The position numbers and the translations under genes are program-made. 40,310 nucleotides of DNA from Pirellulales bacterium (lineage in GTDB: Bacteria > Planctomycetota > Planctomycetia > Pirellulales > JAEUIK01), in the NCBI GenBank assembly GCA_019745975.1, contig JAIESQ010000014.1:1-40310 (forward strand), in the 5' to 3' direction. The notes under the pieces were generated by a model that was not told the DNA's origin, made no database searches, and worked only from the letters and a program-made list of their open reading frames with translations. Positions 27,216 to 36,059 of this stretch are shown here, piece by piece. The first letter of the stretch is position 1. Each line of letters opens with the position of its first letter.

Positions 27216-29693
27216 TCAGCTTGCCGGGCGCAGTTCCAGCGTATGCGCCGTCGCCCCGGGCAAAAACGGCGTCGGCTTCCCATCGCACCAGGCGCGGTGC
27301 GCATCGTCGTAATGCGGCGACAGTGGATGTCCGCTCTGACCGCAGGGCATGTGGAGGTACGCCTTGTCTTCGTGCCCTGGCGAGACCGCCATCCGCTGCG
27401 AGGCGCCCGAAGTGGGCGTCTGAATGCGCGGCAGATCGGCGCTATCGCCGGGCAATGGCTCAGCCGGCATGTCGAGCCAGCGTCCCAGTCGGGGCTCGCC
27501 GATGCTGAGCGGATGCTGAATTCGCGTGGTGTTGCGCTGGCCCCAGGTCCGATTGGCCAGCGAGCCACCCGCGGCGGTCTGCTCCACGTACACGGTGTCG
27601 ACCGCGCTCAGCAACAAGGCCTCCCAATTCGAATACTTGGGATCGAGCAAATGGCGTGGCTGCTGCGTCACCAATCGCCAGACCGGACCCTCGATCCGCT
27701 CCAAGCGCATCATGTTTAGATCGCGATCGACCTCTTTGGCCTTGGCCACCAGCGGATCGACCGCGCGGCGCAGCACCTCGCGCCGCCAGTCGCGCACCAG
27801 CAGATAGCCCACCGAATTGATCGCCGCGCGCCCCCCCCACTTTTCGACCTGCTCGCGAAACTCGCGGCGCGTGGGGCGTTCGGCGAGCGCTTCGTCGGTG
27901 AGCGTGTCCAAAAGCAATTTCTGCCAGCGCTCCAGAAACACCGCGTGATCGTCCAACTGCACTTTAAGCATGTCTTGTTCGTCGACCTTGTCGAGCGCCG
28001 CCAGGTCGTCGCGAATTTGCTGGGCACGCGCCCCCAGGTCGTAGCCGCCGTCACCCATGCGCGCGAGATTGTCGCCCCCAACGACGCGCGCGTTCGCGGT
28101 CCAGATCCGGCCATCGGGCGGATCGACAAACTTCGGATACTCGTCGGGCGATCGCCAGCCATCCCAGCGGCACGAACCATCGGCCCAGGAGGTCGGCAGC
28201 CGGCCGTCGAAGCCGACCCGCCGCGGCATCCGCCCGATAATCGTCCAGGCAATCCGCCCCGTGCGATCGCCGACAACGAAGTTCTGATGCGGGGAACCGC
28301 ACTGTGTGGCCAGCGCCAGCGCCGCGTCGAGATCGTCGACATTCTCCATCCGCAGCAAGCCCAGGTTCACGCCGTCGACGTCGTGCGCCACCCAGCGGTG
28401 GGCTAGCGGGCGGTTCTCCGCGTCGCGGGCCACGATCGGGCCCCAAATTGTCGACACGATCTCCAGCGGCTGCTCGGCGCCTCCCTTGACCTTGATCAGT
28501 TCGGTCGCGTGCTCAAAGCGGCGCGGACCGTCGGGCGTGAGGTATTCCTCGGGGTTATCCGCCGAAACTTCGACCATTACCAGGTCGGACCAGTCCCCCT
28601 CGCTGTTCGTGAAGCCCCAGGCGATGTGGCCGTTGCTCCCCACGACCATCGCCGGCGTCCCAGGCAGCGTGACTCCGGTGATCGACCGCTCGGTGCCCCC
28701 CGCGTCGCTCCAGACAAATCGCGCGCGATACCAGATGTGGGGCACGCGAATCCCAAGGTGCATGTCGTTGGCGACAATCGCGCCACCATGTTTCGAGCGC
28801 GCGCCGGCCATCGCCCAGTTGTTGCTCCCCGGCCGACACTCCTCGTCGCGGTCGACGCGGAAAAAGGCCTTGGCGAACCGCGCCGCCGCATTGTCGCGCT
28901 CGCCGGCCGCGGCAGCCCGCGCGGGTTCGGCCGCCGGTTCGTCGGCTGGCGGATTCACGGCCGGCGTCGCGCGTAGGTCGAACACTTCGGCGCTGGGAAT
29001 GGCCGCGACTTCCAGCGGTGCGCCTTCGAGCGGCGCATCCCACTCGGTCCCTAGCGGAGTGAGAAACTCATACAGCGAACCCGGCAGGCGGTCGTGCAAT
29101 AGCCCTAACGCCCTTTCATCGACAGGGTCGCTTCCTTGCAGATCGAGATACATCGCATAGAGCACCAGCACGCTGTCTTCGACTTGCCACGGTTGCGGCT
29201 CGGTGCGAAAGACGTAGTACTCGAACGGCTTCTTCTTAAGCGACTTCACGCCCGCGTTCACCCCATTGGCATACGCTTCGAGCAACTCGCGGTCGTCGCG
29301 CGTGTGGGGCGCTTCGACCACTTGCTGGGCGCGCCAACGAAAGCGGTGGATGCGATGCTGGCGATCGGCGTCGACCACGGCGCTTCCCACCAACTCGGCC
29401 AGTTCGCCCGCCGCCACGCGGCGCAACAAATCCATCTGAAAGAACCGGTCCTGTCCGTGACAAAAGCCCGTGGCGAAAGCCAGGTCGACACGGCTGCGCG
29501 CGGTGATGGTCGGCACGCCGAGTTGATCGCGCTCGACGCGGACTGGCGCCGACAGGCCAGCCAGCGCGAGTTGTCCATCGAGCTGCGGCAAGCTGCCTGC
29601 GAGCTGGCGGTATCCCCAGAAGACGGTTCCGCCCACCAGCAGGGCCAGACCTAAAATCACGGCGACGGAAATGCGCACGAGACGACGGAGCAT
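27216..29693 (-). CDS. Penicillin acylase family N-terminal nucleophile hydrolase
   Basis: 825 residues from ATG 29693. An N-terminal hydrophobic segment (about 8-27) anchors or exports it. The alpha chain includes LGVPTITARSRVDLAFATGFCHGQDRFFQMD. The self-cleavage point is probably just before S290 in CRPGSNNW, the family's nucleophile serine, after an Ala/Pro/Asp-rich spacer (about 245-275). The beta chain has GGAIVANDMHLGIRVPHIWYRA, TGVTLPGTPAMVVGSNGHIAWGFTN and the C-terminal HMPCGQSGHPLSPHYDD. Members hydrolyse amide bonds of acylated amines, including penicillins and acyl-homoserine lactones; the substrate here is unknown. The kinase gene lies 141 bp upstream on the same strand. Confidence 0.93.
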   Translation of the reverse strand: MLRRLVRISVAVILGLALLVGGTVFWGYRQLAGSLPQLDGQLALAGLSAPVRVERDQLGVPTITARSRVDLAFATGFCHGQDRFFQMDLLRRVAAGELAELVGSAVVDADRQHRIHRFRWRAQQVVEAPHTRDDRELLEAYANGVNAGVKSLKKKPFEYYVFRTEPQPWQVEDSVLVLYAMYLDLQGSDPVDERALGLLHDRLPGSLYEFLTPLGTEWDAPLEGAPLEVAAIPSAEVFDLRATPAVNPPADEPAAEPARAAAAGERDNAAARFAKAFFRVDRDEECRPGSNNWAMAGARSKHGGAIVANDMHLGIRVPHIWYRARFVWSDAGGTERSITGVTLPGTPAMVVGSNGHIAWGFTNSEGDWSDLVMVEVSADNPEEYLTPDGPRRFEHATELIKVKGGAEQPLEIVSTIWGPIVARDAENRPLAHRWVAHDVDGVNLGLLRMENVDDLDAALALATQCGSPHQNFVVGDRTGRIAWTIIGRMPRRVGFDGRLPTSWADGSCRWDGWRSPDEYPKFVDPPDGRIWTANARVVGGDNLARMGDGGYDLGARAQQIRDDLAALDKVDEQDMLKVQLDDHAVFLERWQKLLLDTLTDEALAERPTRREFREQVEKWGGRAAINSVGYLLVRDWRREVLRRAVDPLVAKAKEVDRDLNMMRLERIEGPVWRLVTQQPRHLLDPKYSNWEALLLSAVDTVYVEQTAAGGSLANRTWGQRNTTRIQHPLSIGEPRLGRWLDMPAEPLPGDSADLPRIQTPTSGASQRMAVSPGHEDKAYLHMPCGQSGHPLSPHYDDAHRAWCDGKPTPFLPGATAHTLELRPAS

Positions 29694-29834
29694 GACGTCA
29701 CTTGCTTCGGATAGAGGTGTCTAGCCTGCTTGGCGCGTGGCGCGGATTGGCGGGCAAACATGCAAGATAACCGCTAGCCAACGGTCCGGCGAGTGCGCGT
29801 TATCGCGACTTGTCGCGCTGCAGGGGGGTGCCCG

Positions 29835-32354
29835 TTAGTCGGCGTCGACAGGCGCCCAATGTCCACCCCAGCCTTGGTAGAGCGAGTCAAGTAGCGCTTC
29901 CCAATCGGCCCGCGAGCGACTATCGGGGAAGGGCTGCGGCGCTACCGGCGAGACGGAGCTCCAAATGATCTCGAACTCGCCGTTGGCCTGTAGCCGGCCG
30001 ATGCGCGCCGTCTGTGCGACATGCATCGTGGCCGGGTCGACCCACTCGTTTCCGGCCGGCCCGTCGATGCGCTGACTCTTCAGGGCCTCACGCACGGTGG
30101 CGACGTCGTCCGTGCCGGCGGCGGCGACCGCTTGGGCCCACAGTTTGACCCCCACGTAGGCGGCGACCATCGGATCGGTCGCTTTGCGCTGTCCGTTGAA
30201 GTTGTAGGAAAGCGCTTCGAGGAACTTCTGGTTCGTCGGCCGTTCGATCGCCGGAAAGTAGCTCCAGGCCGCGTAGTCGCCGGTCGTCGCCGCCGAGTTG
30301 AGGCTCGACAGCTCGTTCGAGGTCAGGCTGAACGACAGGACCGGCACCTTGTCGGGCCGGATGCCGGCCGCGCGCAGCGCCCGGAACAAGGCCACGTTCG
30401 TGTCGCCGTTGACCGTGTTGAGGATCACGTCGGGCTGCGCTTTGACGATCTGCTGCGCCACCCGCTCGACTTCGATCGCCCCCAGCGGCAGGAAGGCCTC
30501 GCCCACCAGCTCGGCCTGGCCCATCGACTTCAACTGATCCTTGATGATCTCGTGGGCCGCCCGCGGGAAGACGTAGTCCGACCCGACATGAAAGAAGCGT
30601 CGCTTGTCGAGGAAGGCGTAGCACCACCGTACCGCCGGAATGATCTGCTGGTTCGGCGCGGCGCCGACGTAGAGAATGTTGGGCGACTCTTCGAGCCCTT
30701 CGTACTGCAGCGGATAAACGAGCAGGTGATTGTTGGTCTCGACGACCGGCTTGACGCTCTTACGCGCCGCGGAGGTCCAGCAGCCGAAGATCACCGAAAC
30801 ATCATCGACGGTGATCAACCGCTCGGCCTCGGCGGCGAATGCGTCCCAGTCTGACTTGCCGTCGCGGACGACCGCTTCGACCTTGCGGCCCAATAGTCCG
30901 CCCGCGGCGTTGACTTCGTCGATGGCCATGAGCGTGGCGTCGACCACCGGCGCCGAGCTAATGGCAATCGTGCCCGACAGCGAGTGCAGCACGCCCACTT
31001 TGATCGACGGGAGATCCGCGCCCACGGCAGTCGGCGCGGCGCTGTGGGGCCACCACTGGATGCCAATAGCGGCCGCCACACAGCCGCCGAAGCCGGCGAT
31101 CACCGACCCGACGAACAGCCGCCGCGAACGTCGCCGCGCGGCTTCCACCCGGCGGATCACCTTGGGCCGTGCGCTGGGACGCGTGGCTCCGCTCACGGGC
31201 AAACGCGAGCGCTGGCGAGCACTGGTGCGGCGCAGCAGGGCGGTCTTGTCGCCGCTGTTAGCCCCCAACAAAGGAGGTTGACCATTCAAGTAGCGGTGCA
31301 GATCGTCGGCCACACTCTTGGCCGTCGGATAGCGATCGGCGAGTTCCTTCTCCAGGCACTTCGAGACGATTTGCTCCAGGTGCGCGGGGCAATCGTGACG
31401 CAACTCGCTGATCGGCTCCGGATCGTCGGAGACGACCATCTGCACGGTCTCAACATCATTGCGACCGACAAACGGCGGCTGCCCCGTGAGCATCTCGTAG
31501 AGAATCACCCCCAGCCCGTAGACGTCGGTCCCCGGGCCGATGTTCTCGGTTTCGCCCAGCGCCTGCTCGGGCGCCATGTACGAGGGAGTGCCCATCACCG
31601 AGCCGACGCGCGTAAGCTGCACTTCCCCTTCGAGTCGCTTGGCCAGTCCGAAGTCGGTGAGCTTCGGGATGCCCAATCCGCTGCCGTCTTCCAGCGGCGC
31701 GTCGGGTCCCGACAAGAGCACGTTCGCCGGCTTCAAGTCGCGATGCACGATCCCCCGCTCGTGCGCGTGATGCAGCCCGCGCGCCACCCCTTCGGCCAGC
31801 AGAACCGCGTCGCGATACTCCAACGGCCCGTCGATGAGCAGCCGGTCGACGCTCCCTCCTTCGACAAACTCCAGCGTGAAGTACGGGCAGCCATCCTTGC
31901 TGCCGATGTCGTAGATATGGACGATATTCGGATGCTGTAAGCGCGCCACCGCCTCGGCTTCGACACGAAACCGCGACAGGGCCGTGGGTGACGCATGGAT
32001 GCCCGAAAGCACCATCTTGATAGCGACCAGTCGATTGAGCCCGATCTGCCGCGCCTTGTAGACGATCCCCATGCCGCCGCGGCCGAGCTCGCCGAGAATC
32101 TCGTAGCCCGGTAGCGAAGGGGCCGTCGGCAGATCGCCCGCGGGGCGCGGCCCATCGTCGACGCTCGAGTTTGCGCTGCGATCGACGGTTTCGCCCAACG
32201 TTTCAACTTCGCCGAGCGCGGCCAATCGCTCGCGAAAGGTATCGAGCAACTCGGGGCAATCGCGGCACAGCTCTTCAGGCGAGACCTGCGTTCCCTTGCG
32301 GAGGTTGCGCTCCCAGCGCAAGAGCAGATCGCCCAGCCGCGCATCTTCGCCCAT
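29835..32354 (-). CDS. Receptor-type Ser/Thr protein kinase with UrtA-like urea/amide-binding outer domain
   Basis: 839 residues from ATG 32354; the longer frame starts with a TTG. Order: a helical N-terminal extension (1-75) usual for planctomycete kinases; a Hanks-type kinase domain (about 84-355) with GRGGMGIVY, K113 in VAIKM, HRDLKPANVLL (D206), DFG (234-236) and GTPSYMAPEQ; a basic juxtamembrane stretch (about 370-410, many Arg); one transmembrane helix (about 412-431); then a periplasmic-binding-protein domain (about 449-835). That domain closely follows urea-binding UrtA in IKVGVLHSLSGTIAIS, VIFGCWTSAARKSVKPV, LVYPLQYEGLEESPN, GAAPNQQIIPAV and FFHVGSDYVFPR. Inferred role: sensing urea or a short amide outside and phosphorylating proteins inside. 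All kinase residues are intact. No urt transporter or urease gene is nearby. Confidence 0.93.
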   Translation of the reverse strand: MGEDARLGDLLLRWERNLRKGTQVSPEELCRDCPELLDTFRERLAALGEVETLGETVDRSANSSVDDGPRPAGDLPTAPSLPGYEILGELGRGGMGIVYKARQIGLNRLVAIKMVLSGIHASPTALSRFRVEAEAVARLQHPNIVHIYDIGSKDGCPYFTLEFVEGGSVDRLLIDGPLEYRDAVLLAEGVARGLHHAHERGIVHRDLKPANVLLSGPDAPLEDGSGLGIPKLTDFGLAKRLEGEVQLTRVGSVMGTPSYMAPEQALGETENIGPGTDVYGLGVILYEMLTGQPPFVGRNDVETVQMVVSDDPEPISELRHDCPAHLEQIVSKCLEKELADRYPTAKSVADDLHRYLNGQPPLLGANSGDKTALLRRTSARQRSRLPVSGATRPSARPKVIRRVEAARRRSRRLFVGSVIAGFGGCVAAAIGIQWWPHSAAPTAVGADLPSIKVGVLHSLSGTIAISSAPVVDATLMAIDEVNAAGGLLGRKVEAVVRDGKSDWDAFAAEAERLITVDDVSVIFGCWTSAARKSVKPVVETNNHLLVYPLQYEGLEESPNILYVGAAPNQQIIPAVRWCYAFLDKRRFFHVGSDYVFPRAAHEIIKDQLKSMGQAELVGEAFLPLGAIEVERVAQQIVKAQPDVILNTVNGDTNVALFRALRAAGIRPDKVPVLSFSLTSNELSSLNSAATTGDYAAWSYFPAIERPTNQKFLEALSYNFNGQRKATDPMVAAYVGVKLWAQAVAAAGTDDVATVREALKSQRIDGPAGNEWVDPATMHVAQTARIGRLQANGEFEIIWSSVSPVAPQPFPDSRSRADWEALLDSLYQGWGGHWAPVDAD

Positions 32355-32616
32355 GGTTGGCCGCCTTGGCAAGGAAGCATCCCGTTCGAGGATTTACGCC
32401 GGGCGTATGGTATGCGATCGCGCGGCGCACGCGCACCGCTGGCGCTCCTGGCTCACCGTCTCCCTGCGCGCGGCGCGATGCTCCTGATCTCCGAGAAATA
32501 TGGCTTATTCAGCGGGCGCCGGCAACCTGGCCAGCAGGGCAGCATGCGTTGGGCGAATGGGAACAGATCGATAGCGCCACGACCTTGCCAGGTCGTCGCA
32601 ATCCGCACACGTCGTA

Positions 32617-33915
32617 CTACGCGTCGACCAGTTCGCGCGTCGCGGGCGCGACCGTGCCTGGGGGCTCGAGCCAGTGCCGCATGGCGGGGGCCGCCACCAA
32701 CGACGTCACCAGCGCCATCACCACCAACGCGACATACGTTGGCTCGTCGATCACTCCTTGCTCCCGGCCGAGCGACGCTAGGATGATGCCGATCGCGCCG
32801 CGCGCGTTCATTCCCCAGGCCACGGCCCACGAGATGCGCGACGGCAGCCGACTCAGCCGCGCCGCCGCGTAGACGCTGCCGATCTTGCTGACCGACGCGA
32901 CCACGAGCACCGTCGCTAGCAGCGCGAAATCGAAACTCGTCACGAAATTTGTCGTCAGCCCCATCGACACGAAATAGATCGGCACGAAAAAACTCAGTAC
33001 GAACTGGTTCATCGCCTCGTAGGCTTCACTGCGTTCCTGGTCGCTGGGAGCCAACGACAAGCCGAGCAGAAACGGACCGAGAAACGCATGCACGCCGATC
33101 CGCTCGGCCACGGCCGCCGACAGCAACACCAGGATCGTCGCCAGGCCGATGAATCCACTCGGCCACACCGCGTGCCGTCGGGCAACACGCAGCGCCGGCA
33201 TTGCCACGAACCGCCCCAGGACGAGCGTGCCCGCGAAGAACAGCAACACCCACACGAGCGACAGGGCGCTACTCTGCAGATCGCCCGACACAACGGCCGA
33301 TTCGCCCAGCGACGAACCGGGCGGCGTGAACACGCTGAAGATCGCCGCCAACAGCGACCAGCTCATCAGATCGTCGATCGTCGTGGCGGTCATCAGTAGC
33401 GCGCCGAGCCGATCGCGCAACAGGCCGAGTTCCATCAGAATGCGCGCGAGCACTGGATTGGCCGTGTTCGCCAGCGCCGCGCCGATGAACAACCCGAACG
33501 CCAGCCGATGTGCCTGCGCTTGCTGGCCCCACAGGTCAGGCAGGAGGTAGACCACGGCCACGCCGCAGGCCAAGGGCACCAGCGTGCCAATCACGCCGAT
33601 CAGAAAGGCCGTGGTGCCATGCTGCGCCAACTGGCCGAGATCGATCTCCAGTCCCACCACAAACAGAAAGAACAACATCCCAAGCTTAATGGCCCCTCCG
33701 CGCAACAAGGCGACGTCGCCGGCCGCGGGAAAAAGCTGTGCCTGCAACTCCGGCGCGAGCCAGCCGAACACTGTCGGGCCGAGCAGAATGCCGCCGAGCA
33801 TCTCGCCCAACACGGCCGGCTGATGCAGCCGCCGCATGACGTGCCCGCACCCCAGCCCGCACGCCAGCATCACGGCGATCTGCACGAGAAACAGGATGAA
33901 GTCGTCGGCCGTCAT
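32617..33915 (-). CDS. CPA2-type cation/proton antiporter
   Basis: 432 residues from ATG 33915. Polytopic, with about 12-13 hydrophobic segments. Landmark segments are QPAVLGEMLGGILLGPTVFG, the start of the KefB/NapA-like fold, LGMLFFLFVVGLEIDLGQL, and TATTIDDLMSWSLLA, where the Asp pair DD probably takes part in ion exchange. Later helices include HAFLGPFLLGLSLAP and AWGMNARGAIGIILASLG. It lacks the C-terminal TrkA-N/RCK domain of KefB/KefC, so it should not be ligand gated that way. Role: Na+ or K+ exchange for protons across the inner membrane. The ion cannot be told. The start is 21 bp from a family B structured repeat. Confidence 0.92.
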   Translation of the reverse strand: MTADDFILFLVQIAVMLACGLGCGHVMRRLHQPAVLGEMLGGILLGPTVFGWLAPELQAQLFPAAGDVALLRGGAIKLGMLFFLFVVGLEIDLGQLAQHGTTAFLIGVIGTLVPLACGVAVVYLLPDLWGQQAQAHRLAFGLFIGAALANTANPVLARILMELGLLRDRLGALLMTATTIDDLMSWSLLAAIFSVFTPPGSSLGESAVVSGDLQSSALSLVWVLLFFAGTLVLGRFVAMPALRVARRHAVWPSGFIGLATILVLLSAAVAERIGVHAFLGPFLLGLSLAPSDQERSEAYEAMNQFVLSFFVPIYFVSMGLTTNFVTSFDFALLATVLVVASVSKIGSVYAAARLSRLPSRISWAVAWGMNARGAIGIILASLGREQGVIDEPTYVALVVMALVTSLVAAPAMRHWLEPPGTVAPATRELVDA

Positions 33916-33935
33916 GCGAGGCTCAAAGGGCTCCG

Positions 33936-34067
33936 TTGGGTGGCCCCGATCTTATCGGGGTGCCGTAGGCACAAGAGGTCCGATGTGAAATCGAGGTTTA
34001 GCGAGCGATGACGCAACACACCTTCCTCTTGTCGCTGCGCGACACGGACAGGGTCCGTGCCACCCAA
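33936..34067. repeat. Family B structured repeat, copy 1
   Basis: 132 bp. The outer arms TTGGGTGGC (33936-33944) and GCCACCCAA (34059-34067) are perfect complements. Inside: CCCCGAT-CTT-ATCGGGG (33944-33960), TGCC-GTA-GGCA (33961-33971), ACAAGAGG (33971-33978) pairing with CCTCTTGT (34025-34032), GTCGC-TGC-GCGAC (34031-34043), and CACGGAC-AGG-GTCCGTG (34043-34059). A second copy is at 38592-38721. Confidence 0.85.
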
Positions 34068-34107
34068 CTCAGCCCCTCCCCGCAAGGCTTCGGAGAGCTC
34101 CTTGACG

Positions 34108-35364
34108 TCACTCCACCGCCGAGGGGCTCATGTTCATCTCGCGGCGCATCGTGTCCATGGGCGCCACCACATCGTCTACCTCGTCGGTGAACAAATTGCC
34201 GATCAACAGGTCGGTGATGTGCCCCTTGAGGTCCGGGTGCTTCTTCACAAAGCGGCCGAAGCTGAAGCCATCGTAGTACTCGCACACCAGCCGCCGCATG
34301 CGCTCCATGCCGCGCGCGAAGTCGGGCCCCCACTTGCCCAACTGCGCCTTCGACGTATCGCCGTTGGCCAACCCTTCACTCACGGCGTCGGCCGCCAATT
34401 GCCCCGACTTCAGTGCCAACAGCACGCCCGACGAATAGAGCGGGTCCAAGAACCCGAAGGCGTCCCCCACCAGCACCCAACCATCGCCGGCCCACTCTCG
34501 GGCGCGATACGAATAGTCTTTCGTCGCGTAAAAGCCCGATGCCTGCCGGCCGATCGACACCCGTTCCTTGCACGCGGGGCAGTTGTCGAGCTCCTGTTGG
34601 TAGATCGTGGCGTGATCGCCGCGGCTCTTGTCGAACAAGTATTCGAACGACGAAACGATGCCCACGCTGACGATATCGTTGTGCAGCGGGATGTACCAGA
34701 ACCAGCCCTGGCGATTCTTGGTTTGCAGCACCAACGTGGCCCCTTCATCCTGGCCGCTGTCGCGGTAGGCACCCTGAAAATAGGTCCAGAGCGCGCCCTT
34801 CTTGAGCGCCGGGTCTTTCTCCAGCAAGTTGAAGCGGCTGGCAATTAAGTGGCTCTGCCCGCTGGCATCGATCACCACGCCGGCCCGCACTTCGCGCACC
34901 TGGTCGTGCTCGTCCTGAATCTTCACGCCGACGGCGCGCTGGCCCTCGAACAGCACTTCGAGCACCCGCACCCCTTCGTGTACGTCGACGCCATGCTCGC
35001 GGGCGTTGTTGAGCATCATTTCGTCGAACTCGCTCCGCAGCACTTGCCAGGTCTGCGAGCATTCGTGCGGGCGGTGCTGCATGAAGTAGAACGGCTCCGA
35101 CAACCGGCCACTCGAGCCGACGAACTGCACGCTGTATTTCTTGACGAAGTCGCTCTGGCGCAGCTTGTCGAGCATATTCAGCCGCTTGAGCACCCAATAG
35201 GTGTCGGGAATCAGCGACTCGCCGATATGAAACCGCGGGAACTTCTCGCGCTCGAACAAGGTCACGCGATGCCCTTGCTGCGCGATCAAGGTCGACGCGG
35301 TCGAGCCGGCTGGCCCGCCGCCGATGACGATCACCTGGGGATGCTTCGTATCTGTGGAAATCAT
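34108..35364 (-). CDS. Flavin-dependent halogenase-like FAD oxidoreductase
   Basis: 418 residues. FAD-binding GGGPAGS (15-21), and the helix HIGESLIPDTYWVLKRL (46-62) typical of halogenase/geranylgeranyl-reductase relatives. The motif WFWYIP (221-226) fits the WxWxIP signature of flavin-dependent halogenases. DFVKKYSVQF (72-81) fits the region of the conserved lysine in phenol/aliphatic halogenases. GDAFGFLDPLYSSGV is the usual C-terminal FAD site. These motifs also occur in non-halogenating relatives, so halogenation is possible, not shown. A separate flavin reductase would be needed and none is here. It follows the MarR gene with 24 bp between and is probably co-transcribed and controlled by it. 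Confidence 0.88.
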   Translation of the reverse strand: MISTDTKHPQVIVIGGGPAGSTASTLIAQQGHRVTLFEREKFPRFHIGESLIPDTYWVLKRLNMLDKLRQSDFVKKYSVQFVGSSGRLSEPFYFMQHRPHECSQTWQVLRSEFDEMMLNNAREHGVDVHEGVRVLEVLFEGQRAVGVKIQDEHDQVREVRAGVVIDASGQSHLIASRFNLLEKDPALKKGALWTYFQGAYRDSGQDEGATLVLQTKNRQGWFWYIPLHNDIVSVGIVSSFEYLFDKSRGDHATIYQQELDNCPACKERVSIGRQASGFYATKDYSYRAREWAGDGWVLVGDAFGFLDPLYSSGVLLALKSGQLAADAVSEGLANGDTSKAQLGKWGPDFARGMERMRRLVCEYYDGFSFGRFVKKHPDLKGHITDLLIGNLFTDEVDDVVAPMDTMRREMNMSPSAVE

Positions 35365-35388
35365 GGTCGCTGATCCTGAATGCCGACG

Positions 35389-35946
35389 TTACGTGCTCCA
35401 GATACTGCCTTGCTCTTCGTGCGGCCCGCGCGCCTTGTGCAAGAGCGCGACAAGCTGCTTGAGCTCACCCGCCTTCAAGTGCCCCAGTTGCCGCTCGTGA
35501 CACTCGCGAACTTCCGCCGCCAGGCGGTCGAGCAGCGCCAGCCCTGCCGCCGTGATCGAGACCTCCACGACGCGGCGGTTTTCCGGCCGGCGATCGCGGG
35601 CCACCAGCCCGCGCTCAGTGAGCTTGTCGACCAGCCGCGTGATATCAGGCGCGCGGGAGATCAACCTCCCGGCCAACGTGAGCGTGGCGACCGGATCGGG
35701 GTACGCGGCCCGCAACAAGCGCAGCGCGTTGTATTGCTGGGCGGTCAGGTCGTGGCGCGCGAAGAGCTCGTCTTCCAGGGTCCGCAGCCGGTCGTAGGTT
35801 CGCCAGAGATTGAGGTAGGCCTGCTGCTGGGGGGAGTCGAACCGGCGCTGGCGTGATTTGCGGGGGGCCTGACCGTTTTTCGCCGCCGCTTTCGTGGCGG
35901 CGCGGCGGCGGGGCAGGGCAGGGGGGCGCTTGGCGGCGGTGCTCAT
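35389..35946 (-). CDS. MarR family transcriptional regulator
   Basis: 185 residues from ATG 35946, leaving the palindrome at 35976-35989 upstream of the start; the frame to 35988 would cover that operator. An Ala/Arg/Lys-rich N-terminal tail (1-38) precedes the winged helix-turn-helix core: LTAQQYNALRLLRAA, LAGRLISRAPDITRLVDKLTERGLVARDRRPENRRVVEVSIT (wing and recognition helix), then a dimerisation helix. Binds DNA as a dimer and is usually released by a small phenolic or oxidant ligand. First gene of a pair with the halogenase-like enzyme, so it probably represses that enzyme and itself. Confidence 0.93.
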   Translation of the reverse strand: MSTAAKRPPALPRRRAATKAAAKNGQAPRKSRQRRFDSPQQQAYLNLWRTYDRLRTLEDELFARHDLTAQQYNALRLLRAAYPDPVATLTLAGRLISRAPDITRLVDKLTERGLVARDRRPENRRVVEVSITAAGLALLDRLAAEVRECHERQLGHLKAGELKQLVALLHKARGPHEEQGSIWST

Positions 35947-35975
35947 AAGGGCGATTGTAACCCGTCCCGGCAATG

Positions 35976-35989
35976 ATTGTCCAGACAAT
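35976..35989. promoter_or_regulatory. Candidate MarR operator
   Basis: ATTGTC-CA-GACAAT, a 6-2-6 perfect inverted repeat, begins 29 bp before the MarR start codon. The next bases (TTGTTCAGAC) hold a second partial half site. Position and symmetry fit autorepression; binding is inferred. Confidence 0.55.
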
Positions 35990-36059
35990 TGTTCAGACGA
36001 GTATTGCAGCGACTCGACCGAACCTTACGCTGAACGAATTCGACTAGGGAATTGCGGCC

